Assembly: GCA_947586255.1 (NCBI GenBank)
Contig: CANPXP010000027.1
Location: forward strand, 1-37,146
Length of the DNA stretch: 37,146 nt
Direction of reading: 5' to 3'
Origin: an uncultured Lachnospiraceae bacterium
GTDB taxonomy: Bacteria > Bacillota > Clostridia > Lachnospirales > Lachnospiraceae
Of the stretch, positions 6,455 to 14,041 are shown in pieces. Below the pieces are notes generated by a model, which had not been told where the DNA came from, ran no database searches, and worked only from the letters and a program-made list of their open reading frames with translations. The position numbers were made by a program, and so were the translations under genes. The stretch's first letter is position 1; each line of letters starts with the position of its first letter.

Positions 6455-6482
6455 ATTATAGTATATTGTATGACAATGTCAA
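6455..6482 (-). promoter_or_regulatory. consensus promoter with palindromic operator for the RelB-PIN operon
   Basis: On the minus strand a perfect TTGACA (6477-6482) and a perfect TATAAT (6455-6460) are 16 bases apart. The perfect palindrome TGACAATGTCA (6471-6481) covers most of the -35 box and the start of the spacer. This is where a ribbon-helix-helix antitoxin would bind to shut off its own operon. Promoter call is strong; operator role is inferred. Confidence 0.75.
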
Positions 6483-6617
6483 TGATATATTCCCGACATC
6501 TGCAAGCCAGCCAAATTTCCATATTCAAATTCATTCTTGTTTCCCGGCAAGTAATATGTTATATTTTTTACGAAAGAGAGACTTGCCGTTTTCACAAACC
6601 ACAGCTAAAGGGGCCGT

Positions 6618-7094
6618 ATGAGCAGACGGATATCTTTTGATCTTGCCAGGGCAGAGTCCGCGAGATATTCCAAAATTCAAAATGTGATAAATATTCTTAG
6701 CGACGATGTTGATGGAGCAACCCGCAGTATCGTATTTAACGATTTGATTGCCTCGGCAGATCTGCAGCCTTTTTATGTGGGAAAAGCGATATCGATTGAC
6801 GGTCAGACGATCAACATCGGCAAGAAAAGCTATCCAGCTTATGAAATCCAAAAAGTCACCGTAAATACGGAAGGCTCCATGGCAATTTACGACAATTTCG
6901 GAAAAAAGATCTGCGGATGCCTTCGATTGAATGTGTCCTTGAAAAATATTGAACTATTCTGCGTCTGGGTGCGAAAATATCATATCCCGACAGAAATCAG
7001 ATCCGGCAAAGCGGAACGCTTTTTTCAATATGCGCTGCTGGTGATTACTGTTTTGTTGTGCCTGTTATATAAGCTGACACGCGGGCTTTGGTAA
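6618..7094 (+). CDS. C-terminally membrane-anchored protein with possible bacterial PH-like domain
   Basis: The only intact gene I accept on the plus strand. It encodes 158 residues: a polar N-terminal part (1-45), a beta-rich middle (about 47-125: FYVGKAISIDGQTINIG, YEIQKVTVN, AIYDNFGKKICG, then a helix ending WVRKYHI) that resembles a bacterial pleckstrin-homology fold in layout, and one C-terminal transmembrane helix (about 137-153, ALLVITVLLCLLY). AAAGGGG stands four to five bases before the ATG and an in-frame stop lies just upstream, so the start is fairly sure. I do not recognise a family. It is divergent from the toxin-antitoxin operon. Confidence 0.6.
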   Translation: MSRRISFDLARAESARYSKIQNVINILSDDVDGATRSIVFNDLIASADLQPFYVGKAISIDGQTINIGKKSYPAYEIQKVTVNTEGSMAIYDNFGKKICGCLRLNVSLKNIELFCVWVRKYHIPTEIRSGKAERFFQYALLVITVLLCLLYKLTRGLW

Positions 7095-7112
7095 AAGTTC
7101 CGGGAATTAACT

Positions 7113-7169
7113 AATCTGTATCAACTCCAAGCAGGACCGCATTCCTGATTTTTCATAAGTTTCATTTAG
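7113..7169 (-). pseudogene. remnant of a second UPF0175 gene
   Basis: The plus-strand segments AATCTGTATCAACTCCA (7113-7129) and AGCAGGACCGCATTCCTGA (7130-7148) match bases 129-145 and 213-231 of the intact UPF0175 gene with one mismatch in all, joined by a deletion of about 67 bases. A shorter match, GTTTCAT, follows at 7159-7165. The remnant runs into the stop codon of the membrane protein gene at 7162. It shows that the accessory region once held another copy of this antitoxin locus. Confidence 0.75.
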
Positions 7170-8547
7170 ATCCAGGTTTCAGATACTTGATATTTTTTAC
7201 CATTAGAATCCATAAACCAATGTACAAAAGCGGCGTATTATACAATGTATATCGCGGAGAGCAGAAAATAACCAGCGATATCATAGTGACATTTACGACG
7301 ATAAACAATATGATAAAAATTGCAAGAGCGGCCAGTTTGGTCATACCTTCTTTCTTTATGTGAAGTAAAGTCAAGAAAAAATATGCCAAATATGCCAACG
7401 GCGCGCAAAGCATGAAAGGGATTTCTTCCGGAATGCCCACTGCTGTCACAACAATCCCCGAAAGGAAGGTGTAAAAAGAGCACAACAACATACTTGACCA
7501 CACTTTCGGCATTAATCCGGCAAAGATTTGTCTTACTATTTCATCTACTTTTTTGGCAAGATCAATATCATTCCCTTGATAGTGAGCTGCAACATATTCC
7601 TGTACCATCGGCCACATTGTAGAGAGTTGAATGTAATCATAATTGTCATGGAAATGCTGTACCTTGTTCAGCAAACCCTTTGAAGCGCTATGTTTCAAAT
7701 AACCTTTGGCCTCACATGCATCATATATCTGATAAAACAGTTCTCTCGCTTCATCTTCCACAATGCCCTCGCCATACTCTCTTTCTGCCACATAAACGGC
7801 CACCGTCGCCTGAAATCGATTGTCCCCGGAATGTGACACCGCCGCGCCATGAGCAATATAATTATATCCGTAATCAAATATTTTACAAAAACCACAAATA
7901 CCGATTATGCACATGAAAGAAACTGCCACTGCCTTTTTCATTTTGCCTGCTTTCAGGTTCACACAGCATACTGCAATAACCAGAAAAATCAGAGTAATAA
8001 CCATTTGTTTCCTTGTGGAAATCAAAAGAAAAGAAAGCAGCACAGAACTCATGAGCGCTTTTGAACCGTTATGATATAAATAATCCAGCAAATATCTCAC
8101 GAATATGAGAAACATTGGCATCGCAATGCTTTCTGTCAATATGCTTATAGAATACATATCTACTTTAACAGAAAAATAACACAACAATGCGGTAATCATT
8201 GGAATCAGCAAGATGACAACTTCATGCCATCTGCATAAATGGAACTCCTTTTGCAGATATTCTGCCAGAGACCATGCCGCAAACGCCGCCAACAAACTTT
8301 GTATATATATTGCAACAGTCAAATATAGTTCATTGTTTCCTTTAAAAAATCCACATAAAAACCGTAACGCAGCCAAAAAAGTACAATATAGCGGTTCTCT
8401 GTACAGAGCCATGGAAATATAGCCTGAAGAATCCTCTGCAATCTCAACCCCATTGTAAAAGGCAAAGAACAAATAAAACAAGATACTTACACCCAAAAAG
8501 ACTAATGAAATATATTTCTGTTTATCAGTTTCGTTCATTTTAAACAT
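7162..8547 (-). CDS. polytopic membrane protein, GT-C glycosyltransferase-like
   Basis: A 461-residue protein with about ten to eleven hydrophobic helices. The first loop after helix 1 holds an acidic pair and aromatic residues (EIAEDSSGYISMALYREPLY), the arrangement seen in GT-C enzymes, where a loop Asp or Glu acts on a lipid-phosphate sugar donor. A large soluble loop (about 235-330) is the probable outside domain. GGGAG is six bases before the ATG. It lies 19 bases after thiN on the same strand, so it may be read from the ktr operon, although its AT-rich sequence resembles the accessory region. The sugar and acceptor cannot be told, and the GT-C assignment rests on layout only. Confidence 0.5.
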   Translation of the reverse strand: MFKMNETDKQKYISLVFLGVSILFYLFFAFYNGVEIAEDSSGYISMALYREPLYCTFLAALRFLCGFFKGNNELYLTVAIYIQSLLAAFAAWSLAEYLQKEFHLCRWHEVVILLIPMITALLCYFSVKVDMYSISILTESIAMPMFLIFVRYLLDYLYHNGSKALMSSVLLSFLLISTRKQMVITLIFLVIAVCCVNLKAGKMKKAVAVSFMCIIGICGFCKIFDYGYNYIAHGAAVSHSGDNRFQATVAVYVAEREYGEGIVEDEARELFYQIYDACEAKGYLKHSASKGLLNKVQHFHDNYDYIQLSTMWPMVQEYVAAHYQGNDIDLAKKVDEIVRQIFAGLMPKVWSSMLLCSFYTFLSGIVVTAVGIPEEIPFMLCAPLAYLAYFFLTLLHIKKEGMTKLAALAIFIILFIVVNVTMISLVIFCSPRYTLYNTPLLYIGLWILMVKNIKYLKPGSK

Positions 8548-8566
8548 GTTATCTCCCTCAATGTAA

Positions 8567-9217
8567 TTAGCGTCCGGCGTTCCGTATAGACCCTATTTCT
8601 CCTCTTGGAAAGACAATCAGCAGCGTACCGCTGTCAACAGATATGCTGCTCTCTCTGCCAACAAATTCATTGCTGACGCCGAGTGGAAATGTGTTGGTCA
8701 GGACGGCGTGATCCAGCTCGTATTTTAGCCCCTGCAGACAGACGCCCTCCGCTTTTTCGGAATAAGAGAAAACAGACACATAGCCGGATGCGATTCTGTC
8801 AAAAGCGATTTTCCGGTCAGTAATGACTGTCATAACGCTGTCGCGGTCCATCAGGAAGCCCTGTCTGCCGCTTTCCGCAAGAAATGCCAACACCTGCAGA
8901 TTGGCGAGCGTGTGATCCATGCGTCCACCGGTTCCGCAGTAGAGATAAAAATCCAAATAGCCCTCCCGGATTCCCTCGCGAACAGCCGCGAGCATATCCG
9001 TGTCGTCTTTTTCGGTGCGCAGTGCGACGACATTGTGGTGCTGCGGCCTTGCGCTTAAGGAGTCAAAATCTCCGATCACAAGGTCGGCACGGATCCCCGC
9101 CTGTTCCAGATAGCTCAGTCCGGCGTCGGCCGCTATCACAAAATCTTCTTTTGCGGGCTGAAAATCGATTCCGCAGTTTTCACCCGCGCCCACTACATAA
9201 CATATCCCCTTCTTCAT
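8567..9217 (-). CDS. thiN: thiamine pyrophosphokinase
   Basis: A 216-residue protein matching thiamine diphosphokinase, which uses ATP to turn thiamine into thiamine diphosphate in the cytoplasm. Visible motifs are AADAGLSYLEQAG, DLVIGDFDS (metal-binding acidic cluster), EKDDTDMLAA, and CGTGGRMDHTLANLQ, then a beta-sandwich C-terminal half with the thiamine-site GVSNEF. Length is typical. The ATG follows the ktrA stop codon with no base between, so translation is probably coupled; no strong binding site is seen. The position after a potassium uptake pair is unusual but the family identity is clear. Confidence 0.93.
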   Translation of the reverse strand: MKKGICYVVGAGENCGIDFQPAKEDFVIAADAGLSYLEQAGIRADLVIGDFDSLSARPQHHNVVALRTEKDDTDMLAAVREGIREGYLDFYLYCGTGGRMDHTLANLQVLAFLAESGRQGFLMDRDSVMTVITDRKIAFDRIASGYVSVFSYSEKAEGVCLQGLKYELDHAVLTNTFPLGVSNEFVGRESSISVDSGTLLIVFPRGEIGSIRNAGR

Positions 9218-9868
9218 TTATCTCAGCTTCCCTAGCTTCGCCGGATTCGCGATCACGATCAGCCGCGCGTCTTTGGCGAGAGGCTGTGCGGGGTCGATAT
9301 TGACGGTGACGCCGCCGTTCTGAATGGCTGCCACCACGTTGATCCCATACTTTTTTCTGAGATCCAGCTCGATCAGATTTTTGCCGATCCACTCCGGCCT
9401 GATCTCCAGTTCGATCATAGACACGTCCTTGGACAGTTCCACGATATCCACAAAACCGGAACTGAGAAGGTTTTTCGCCAGGCGGATTCCCGACTCGCTC
9501 TCGGGAAATACGACTCTGTCCGCTCCCACCTTGCTTAGGATCCGGCAGTTCATCTCGCTGGCGCACTTCGCGATCACATATTTGACGCCGATTTCCTTGC
9601 ACAGCATGGTCGCCATGACACTGGCCTCCAGGTTCGTCGCCATCGCGATGATCACGACGTCCACATTGGCGATGCCGAGCCGTCTGATCACCTCCGCGTC
9701 CGTCACATCCGCACACTTACAGTATGGGATGTCCGCGATCGCGTCGTTGACGAGGTCTTCATTGTTGTCCACAGCGAGCACTTCCGCCCCATTTGCCACA
9801 AGTTCCTTAGCCACGGCCCGCCCGTATCTGCCAAGCCCGAACACCGCATAAGATTTGTTTACGCTCAT
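9218..9868 (-). CDS. ktrA: KtrA potassium uptake regulatory subunit (RCK domain)
   Basis: A 216-residue cytoplasmic RCK protein. The N-terminal Rossmann domain opens with YAVFGLGRYGRAVAKEL (G-x-G-x2-G) and VLAVDNNEDLV, whose Asp contacts the ribose of the bound nucleotide. ANVDVVIIAM and YVIAKCASE follow. The C-terminal RCK_C domain (about 135-216) contains the SMIELEIRPEWIGKNLIELDLR block and the final strand ARLIVIANPAKL. In known systems an octameric ring binds ATP/ADP and opens the KtrB pore. ktrB lies 35 bases upstream and thiN follows directly. Confidence 0.93.
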   Translation of the reverse strand: MSVNKSYAVFGLGRYGRAVAKELVANGAEVLAVDNNEDLVNDAIADIPYCKCADVTDAEVIRRLGIANVDVVIIAMATNLEASVMATMLCKEIGVKYVIAKCASEMNCRILSKVGADRVVFPESESGIRLAKNLLSSGFVDIVELSKDVSMIELEIRPEWIGKNLIELDLRKKYGINVVAAIQNGGVTVNIDPAQPLAKDARLIVIANPAKLGKLR

Positions 9869-9903
9869 CTTCCCGCGCTCCTTCTTCCTTTTCTGTCCCT
9901 GTA

Positions 9904-11259
9904 TCAGCCGACGCTGATCTCTTCCGTCGGCTCCTTGATAATATTGCTGTTCTCTTTTCTCGTGTGAAAGGCGATCACCAGAGAGATCGGCCCCACCCTG
10001 CCCAGATACATCGTCACGATGATAATCAGCTTGCCCAGGGAATTCAACGTCGGCGTCAGGTTCCTCGTAAGTCCCACGGTGGCCGTGGCGCTGACCGTCT
10101 CATAGGCGATATCCAGCGCGCTCGCGTCGGTGCAGGCCGACAGCAGCACCGTCGCGGTGAACATGATGAGAAAGGACATGCACACCACCGCCACGGCCTT
10201 GCTGACCGCATGTTTTGGAATTGTCCTGTGAAAAAGTTCCGCATCCTCTCTGTTACGGATAGCCGCGAAGGCAAAGACGAGCAGCACCGCAATCGTCACG
10301 GTCTTGACGCCGCCCGCGGTTCCCACCGGAGAGCCGCCGATAAACATGAGCAGCAGAGAGACGATGGCGGAGGCGTTGGTCAGATTCTGCTGGGGAATTG
10401 TCGCGAATCCCGCCGTTCTGGTCGTCACCGACTGAAATACGGACGCCATCAGCTTTTCCGGCAGTGTGTACGCCTGCATAGTCAGCGGATTGTCATACTC
10501 AAAGAGCAGAAAAGCCGCCGCGCCCGACAGAATCAGAAATGCCGTGACCGAAAGCGCGATCTTGCTGTGAAGCGTCAGACTGCGCAGGCATCTGCCGTGC
10601 AGCCTCTTTCTGTCCAGCCACACTCTCACCACGTCCCACCAGACGATGTAGCCGATGCCGCCGAACACGATCAGGAGGCACGTGACCAGATTGACGACGG
10701 GGTTCATGGCATATCCGCACAGACTGTCCTCGGACAGGATATCCATCCCGGCGTTGCAGAAGGCGGACACCGCGTTGAACACGGAGATCCATATACCCCG
10801 CGCGCCGTATTCCGGCACGAACACCGTCATATAGAAAAGCGCGCCGACGCCCTCCACCACAAACGTGCCGACCAGTACTTTGCGGATAAATTTTACGATA
10901 CCCGACAGGGTATTCAGATTAAAGGAATCCTGAATCAGCATTCTGTCGCCGATGCCGATTCTGCGGTGCAGGCCGATGAGCAGTCCCGTGAGGATCGTGA
11001 TGACGCCCAGACCGCCGATCTGAATCAGGATCAGGATGACCGCCTGCCCGAAAACGCTCCATGCGGAGACGGTCGGCACCGTCACCAGACCTGTCACGCA
11101 CACCGACGTGGTCGCCGTAAAGAGCGCGTCGATATAGGGAACCGCCCTCCCGTTTGCCGCGCTGACAGGCAGGGCCAGCAGTACGCTTCCTACCAGTATG
11201 GCGAGAAGAAAGCTGCACATGATTGTCTGGGTTGTGGATAAATGTATCTTATGTCTCAT
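9904..11259 (-). CDS. ktrB: KtrB potassium uptake pore
   Basis: A 451-residue membrane protein of the TrkH/KtrB family with four membrane-pore-membrane repeats. The pore loops are recognisable: TATTSVCVTGLVTV, VSAFCNAGMDIL, VTTRTAGFATI and SATATVGLTRNLT, each with the filter glycine. It forms the K+ path across the cytoplasmic membrane and works with the RCK subunit encoded next. The binding site before the ATG is weak (ACAGG), and the gap to the esterase gene upstream is 12 bases, suggesting coupling within one transcript. Confidence 0.93.
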   Translation of the reverse strand: MRHKIHLSTTQTIMCSFLLAILVGSVLLALPVSAANGRAVPYIDALFTATTSVCVTGLVTVPTVSAWSVFGQAVILILIQIGGLGVITILTGLLIGLHRRIGIGDRMLIQDSFNLNTLSGIVKFIRKVLVGTFVVEGVGALFYMTVFVPEYGARGIWISVFNAVSAFCNAGMDILSEDSLCGYAMNPVVNLVTCLLIVFGGIGYIVWWDVVRVWLDRKRLHGRCLRSLTLHSKIALSVTAFLILSGAAAFLLFEYDNPLTMQAYTLPEKLMASVFQSVTTRTAGFATIPQQNLTNASAIVSLLLMFIGGSPVGTAGGVKTVTIAVLLVFAFAAIRNREDAELFHRTIPKHAVSKAVAVVCMSFLIMFTATVLLSACTDASALDIAYETVSATATVGLTRNLTPTLNSLGKLIIIVTMYLGRVGPISLVIAFHTRKENSNIIKEPTEEISVG

Positions 11260-11271
11260 GGTAGTCGCCTG

Positions 11272-12087
11272 TCAATCCATATGCTCCACGAACATCACCG
11301 CATGCTTTACCCACGTGCTCACCTCCGGCTGCAGCTCCTTGCCGTTCTCGGAGCAGGTCAGCTTCGTCCCCAGTCCCAGGCCATGGCAGCCCCTGGGATA
11401 AATGTGCCCCTCAAAGGGGACGCCGGCTTTCCTGAGCGCTTCCATAAAGAGCAGGGAATTCTCCACGGGCACCGCCTGGTCCTCGTAGGTATGCCACAGA
11501 AAAGTTATCGGCGTATCCGCCGTCACCTGTCTTTCCAGGGACATTCTGTCAAGCAGCTCATCATACCGGTCTCCGAGAAGCTTGACGAAAGAATCTCTGT
11601 GCGCGAACTCGCCCGATGTGATAACGGGATAACTCAGGATCAGACCGTCGGGCCGAACCTGCTCCGCGCTCTGTGCGCCTGCCGCACTCCACAGCGCCTC
11701 TTCTCTCCAGAAGCAGCCCAGAGACGCCGCCAGATGTCCTCCCGCCGAGGAACCCTGCACCAGAATCCTGTCCTCCCTGATATGCCACTCTTTCGCATGA
11801 CTGCGGAGCAGCCTCATCGCCCGCTCCAGCTCCAGAAGCTGCGCCGGATAGACGGCAGGCGACACAGAATAGCGCAGAACGGCCGCGTGAAAACCGGCCG
11901 CCAGAAACTGCAGCGCCAGGAATTCTCCCTCTCTCACGGAAACATGGCTGTAGCCGCCTCCCGGACAGATGAGAATGAGCGGCCGCTCTCCGATGAGCAG
12001 CCCCTCCGGCGTATCGATCAGATAGGTTGTGAGCGTGGGCGATCCCACACTCCCCGCAACGCTCATGTCATAGGTAGAATAGTTCAT
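11272..12087 (-). CDS. alpha/beta-hydrolase esterase (acetylxylan-esterase/lipase-like)
   Basis: A 271-residue cytoplasmic hydrolase. The oxyanion-hole motif LICPGGGYSHVS (about 38-49) and the nucleophile elbow LVQGSSAGGHLAA place it with the BD-FAE/acetyl-xylan esterase and hormone-sensitive-lipase-like branch. An Asp (TYEDQAVPV) and His (PRGCHGLGL) complete the triad. There is no signal peptide, so it probably deacylates imported sugars, which fits the GH1-ManA gene two positions upstream. I chose the ATG at 12087 because GGGAG and AAGG stand before it; the longer upstream reading has no homology and overlaps the EAL gene. It lies 19 bases after the EAL stop. Confidence 0.85.
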   Translation of the reverse strand: MNYSTYDMSVAGSVGSPTLTTYLIDTPEGLLIGERPLILICPGGGYSHVSVREGEFLALQFLAAGFHAAVLRYSVSPAVYPAQLLELERAMRLLRSHAKEWHIREDRILVQGSSAGGHLAASLGCFWREEALWSAAGAQSAEQVRPDGLILSYPVITSGEFAHRDSFVKLLGDRYDELLDRMSLERQVTADTPITFLWHTYEDQAVPVENSLLFMEALRKAGVPFEGHIYPRGCHGLGLGTKLTCSENGKELQPEVSTWVKHAVMFVEHMD

Positions 12088-12106
12088 CCTTGTTATCTCC
12101 CTTTCA

Positions 12107-14032
12107 TTATGCCTTGTTTGCACGGCTGATAAACGCCACAAACTCTTTCTGCGGAATCGGCTTCGAGAAGAAATATCCTTGAATGAAATCGCACTGAAGA
12201 TCCGAGAAGGCGTCCAGCATTTCCTGCGTCTCCACACCCTCTACGACGATTTCCATATCCATATCCTTAAGCATTTTTACGGTATTTTTCAGGAATATCC
12301 ATACCTTTTTCGTGTTTTCCTCGCTCACAAAGGACTTATCCAGCTTGATGATCTTCAGCGGCAGATGAATCATGCGCGACATGTTGGAGTAGCCTGTCCC
12401 GTAATCGTCCAGCGAGAAATTGATGCCGGCCTGCGTGAGCCTGTCGAGATTCTGCATCATGACCTCCTGCTCGTAAGCCGCAGCAGTCTCCGTAATCTCC
12501 AGATTGATCTGCTCCGAAGTCACATGATATTTATCCATAATTGCCAGATATTTTTCGGGAAGATCACTGTGCATGATCTGCGCCATGGACAGATTGACCT
12601 CGATATAGTCGAGCTGCAGATTCCGGAACTCCTCGCTCGCTATAAACTGGCAGACCTTCTCGAAGACATACTCTCCGATCTTGTGAATGGCGCCATTCTG
12701 TTCCGCCGCTACGATCAGCGCTTCCGGCGAGATAAATCCGTATTCTGGATCGTTTAAGCGGAGCAGCGCCTCCGCCGAGATGAAGCGCCCCTCGGAGACG
12801 GCGTAGATCGGCTGATAATAGACCTCGAAGCTGTTGTTCGCGAGCGCCCGGTCAATGATTCTGTCGATGTTATTGCGGATATTGAGCTGTGTCTTGTCAA
12901 AAATATCGCTCGCCAGAAGCACTTTGCCGGTGTAGGGATTCCGCTGGTGGAAATCCGCGCCAAACGCCATCAGCGCGCGGAATGTCTTAAACTCATCGGG
13001 ATAGTAAGCCAGGACGACGAAGGGCATCAGATTGACCGACTGTCCGTTCATGTCGATCGGTTCCTTGAGCGCGGCGTTCATGGCCTCCGCGATTCCCTCA
13101 ACCTTCTGGAAATGGCTCTCCGTGAAGACAATCCTGAAACGCCCGTTATCCAGATAATATAAATCGGCATGGCCACGCATCTTCTTATCGATATCCTGCA
13201 ATTTGTCGGCGACTTTCCTCAAGACCTCCATGCCGGCGTCGAAACCGACCATCGCCTGCACAGACTGAAAATTGCCGAGATTGATCATAATGGTTCTGAC
13301 ATGCTTTCCGATGGAGAGCGTCCGCTTCATGTCATAGACGTAAGCGCTCATTTTCATACACTGCGTAAAAGTGTCTATGTAGTCTTCCGCCCTCTGTATG
13401 CCGGTGCTGACGATCATCAGGCCGACCGCTCCGCAGAACATTTCGATTATCAGCTTCGGATGAAGCATCTGCACCACCATCGCCGCCACACTCAGCGGAA
13501 TGACCGTGCTGATGGACAGCATCTTGACGAAGGTAAACAGCTTGCGGTACTTGACCAGATAAGCGATATCAAAGGCCACATAGTAGAGCGTCGCCATGTA
13601 CAGGAACCCAAACCACGGACCGCGCGTATAACCGTTCTCCACAGAGAAGATCAGATAGTTGCCGGCGTTCATCACAAAGAGGCCGATCATCACGGGGAAC
13701 GGCAGAATCAGCAAGACCTGCATCCACTTTTTCTTTTTCAAGAGATGCCATGTGTCCGTCAGACTGATCACATAGGCCAAATGCAGAGGTGCGCCCAGAA
13801 AATGCGTAAACAGATACCCCGCATGCGCCGTGTACAGCGCCGACAGATCCGTACTGTGCCTGTTGTCGAGCGTGACGGCCGCAATGTCAAAACAAGCCGC
13901 GATGATATAAATCACCGTTATGCCTATGACGATACTGTTGGAAATGCCCTTGGTCATCTTCCGCAGGAAATAGGATCCTAAAAGAATTACCAAGAGAATG
14001 ACAGCCGCAATATCAAAACTGATACTCTTCAT
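12107..14032 (-). CDS. membrane c-di-GMP phosphodiesterase, EAL with degenerate GGDEF
   Basis: A 641-residue protein. About seven hydrophobic helices (1-215) form a membrane sensor. A GGDEF-like domain (about 240-370) follows with LDNGRF at 295-299 in place of GG(D/E)EF, so it should not make c-di-GMP. The EAL domain (about 385-640) keeps the key residues: E421 in AEALLRL, N480 in EVNLS, E515 in EITET, D542/D543 in LDDYGTGYSN, K563 in IIKLDKSF, E598 and E601 in VVEGVET and Q618 in FIQGYFF. It should therefore cleave c-di-GMP. GAGGGG precedes the ATG, nine bases after the GH1-ManA stop. Confidence 0.9.
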   Translation of the reverse strand: MKSISFDIAAVILLVILLGSYFLRKMTKGISNSIVIGITVIYIIAACFDIAAVTLDNRHSTDLSALYTAHAGYLFTHFLGAPLHLAYVISLTDTWHLLKKKKWMQVLLILPFPVMIGLFVMNAGNYLIFSVENGYTRGPWFGFLYMATLYYVAFDIAYLVKYRKLFTFVKMLSISTVIPLSVAAMVVQMLHPKLIIEMFCGAVGLMIVSTGIQRAEDYIDTFTQCMKMSAYVYDMKRTLSIGKHVRTIMINLGNFQSVQAMVGFDAGMEVLRKVADKLQDIDKKMRGHADLYYLDNGRFRIVFTESHFQKVEGIAEAMNAALKEPIDMNGQSVNLMPFVVLAYYPDEFKTFRALMAFGADFHQRNPYTGKVLLASDIFDKTQLNIRNNIDRIIDRALANNSFEVYYQPIYAVSEGRFISAEALLRLNDPEYGFISPEALIVAAEQNGAIHKIGEYVFEKVCQFIASEEFRNLQLDYIEVNLSMAQIMHSDLPEKYLAIMDKYHVTSEQINLEITETAAAYEQEVMMQNLDRLTQAGINFSLDDYGTGYSNMSRMIHLPLKIIKLDKSFVSEENTKKVWIFLKNTVKMLKDMDMEIVVEGVETQEMLDAFSDLQCDFIQGYFFSKPIPQKEFVAFISRANKA

Positions 14033-14041
14033 ATTCCCCTC

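Noticed and set aside
6545..6588. Inverted repeat CGGCAAGT / ACTTGCCG before the plus-strand gene
   Set aside because: Only 8 bases with a loop of about 28 bases. It may be chance; no T run fits a terminator.
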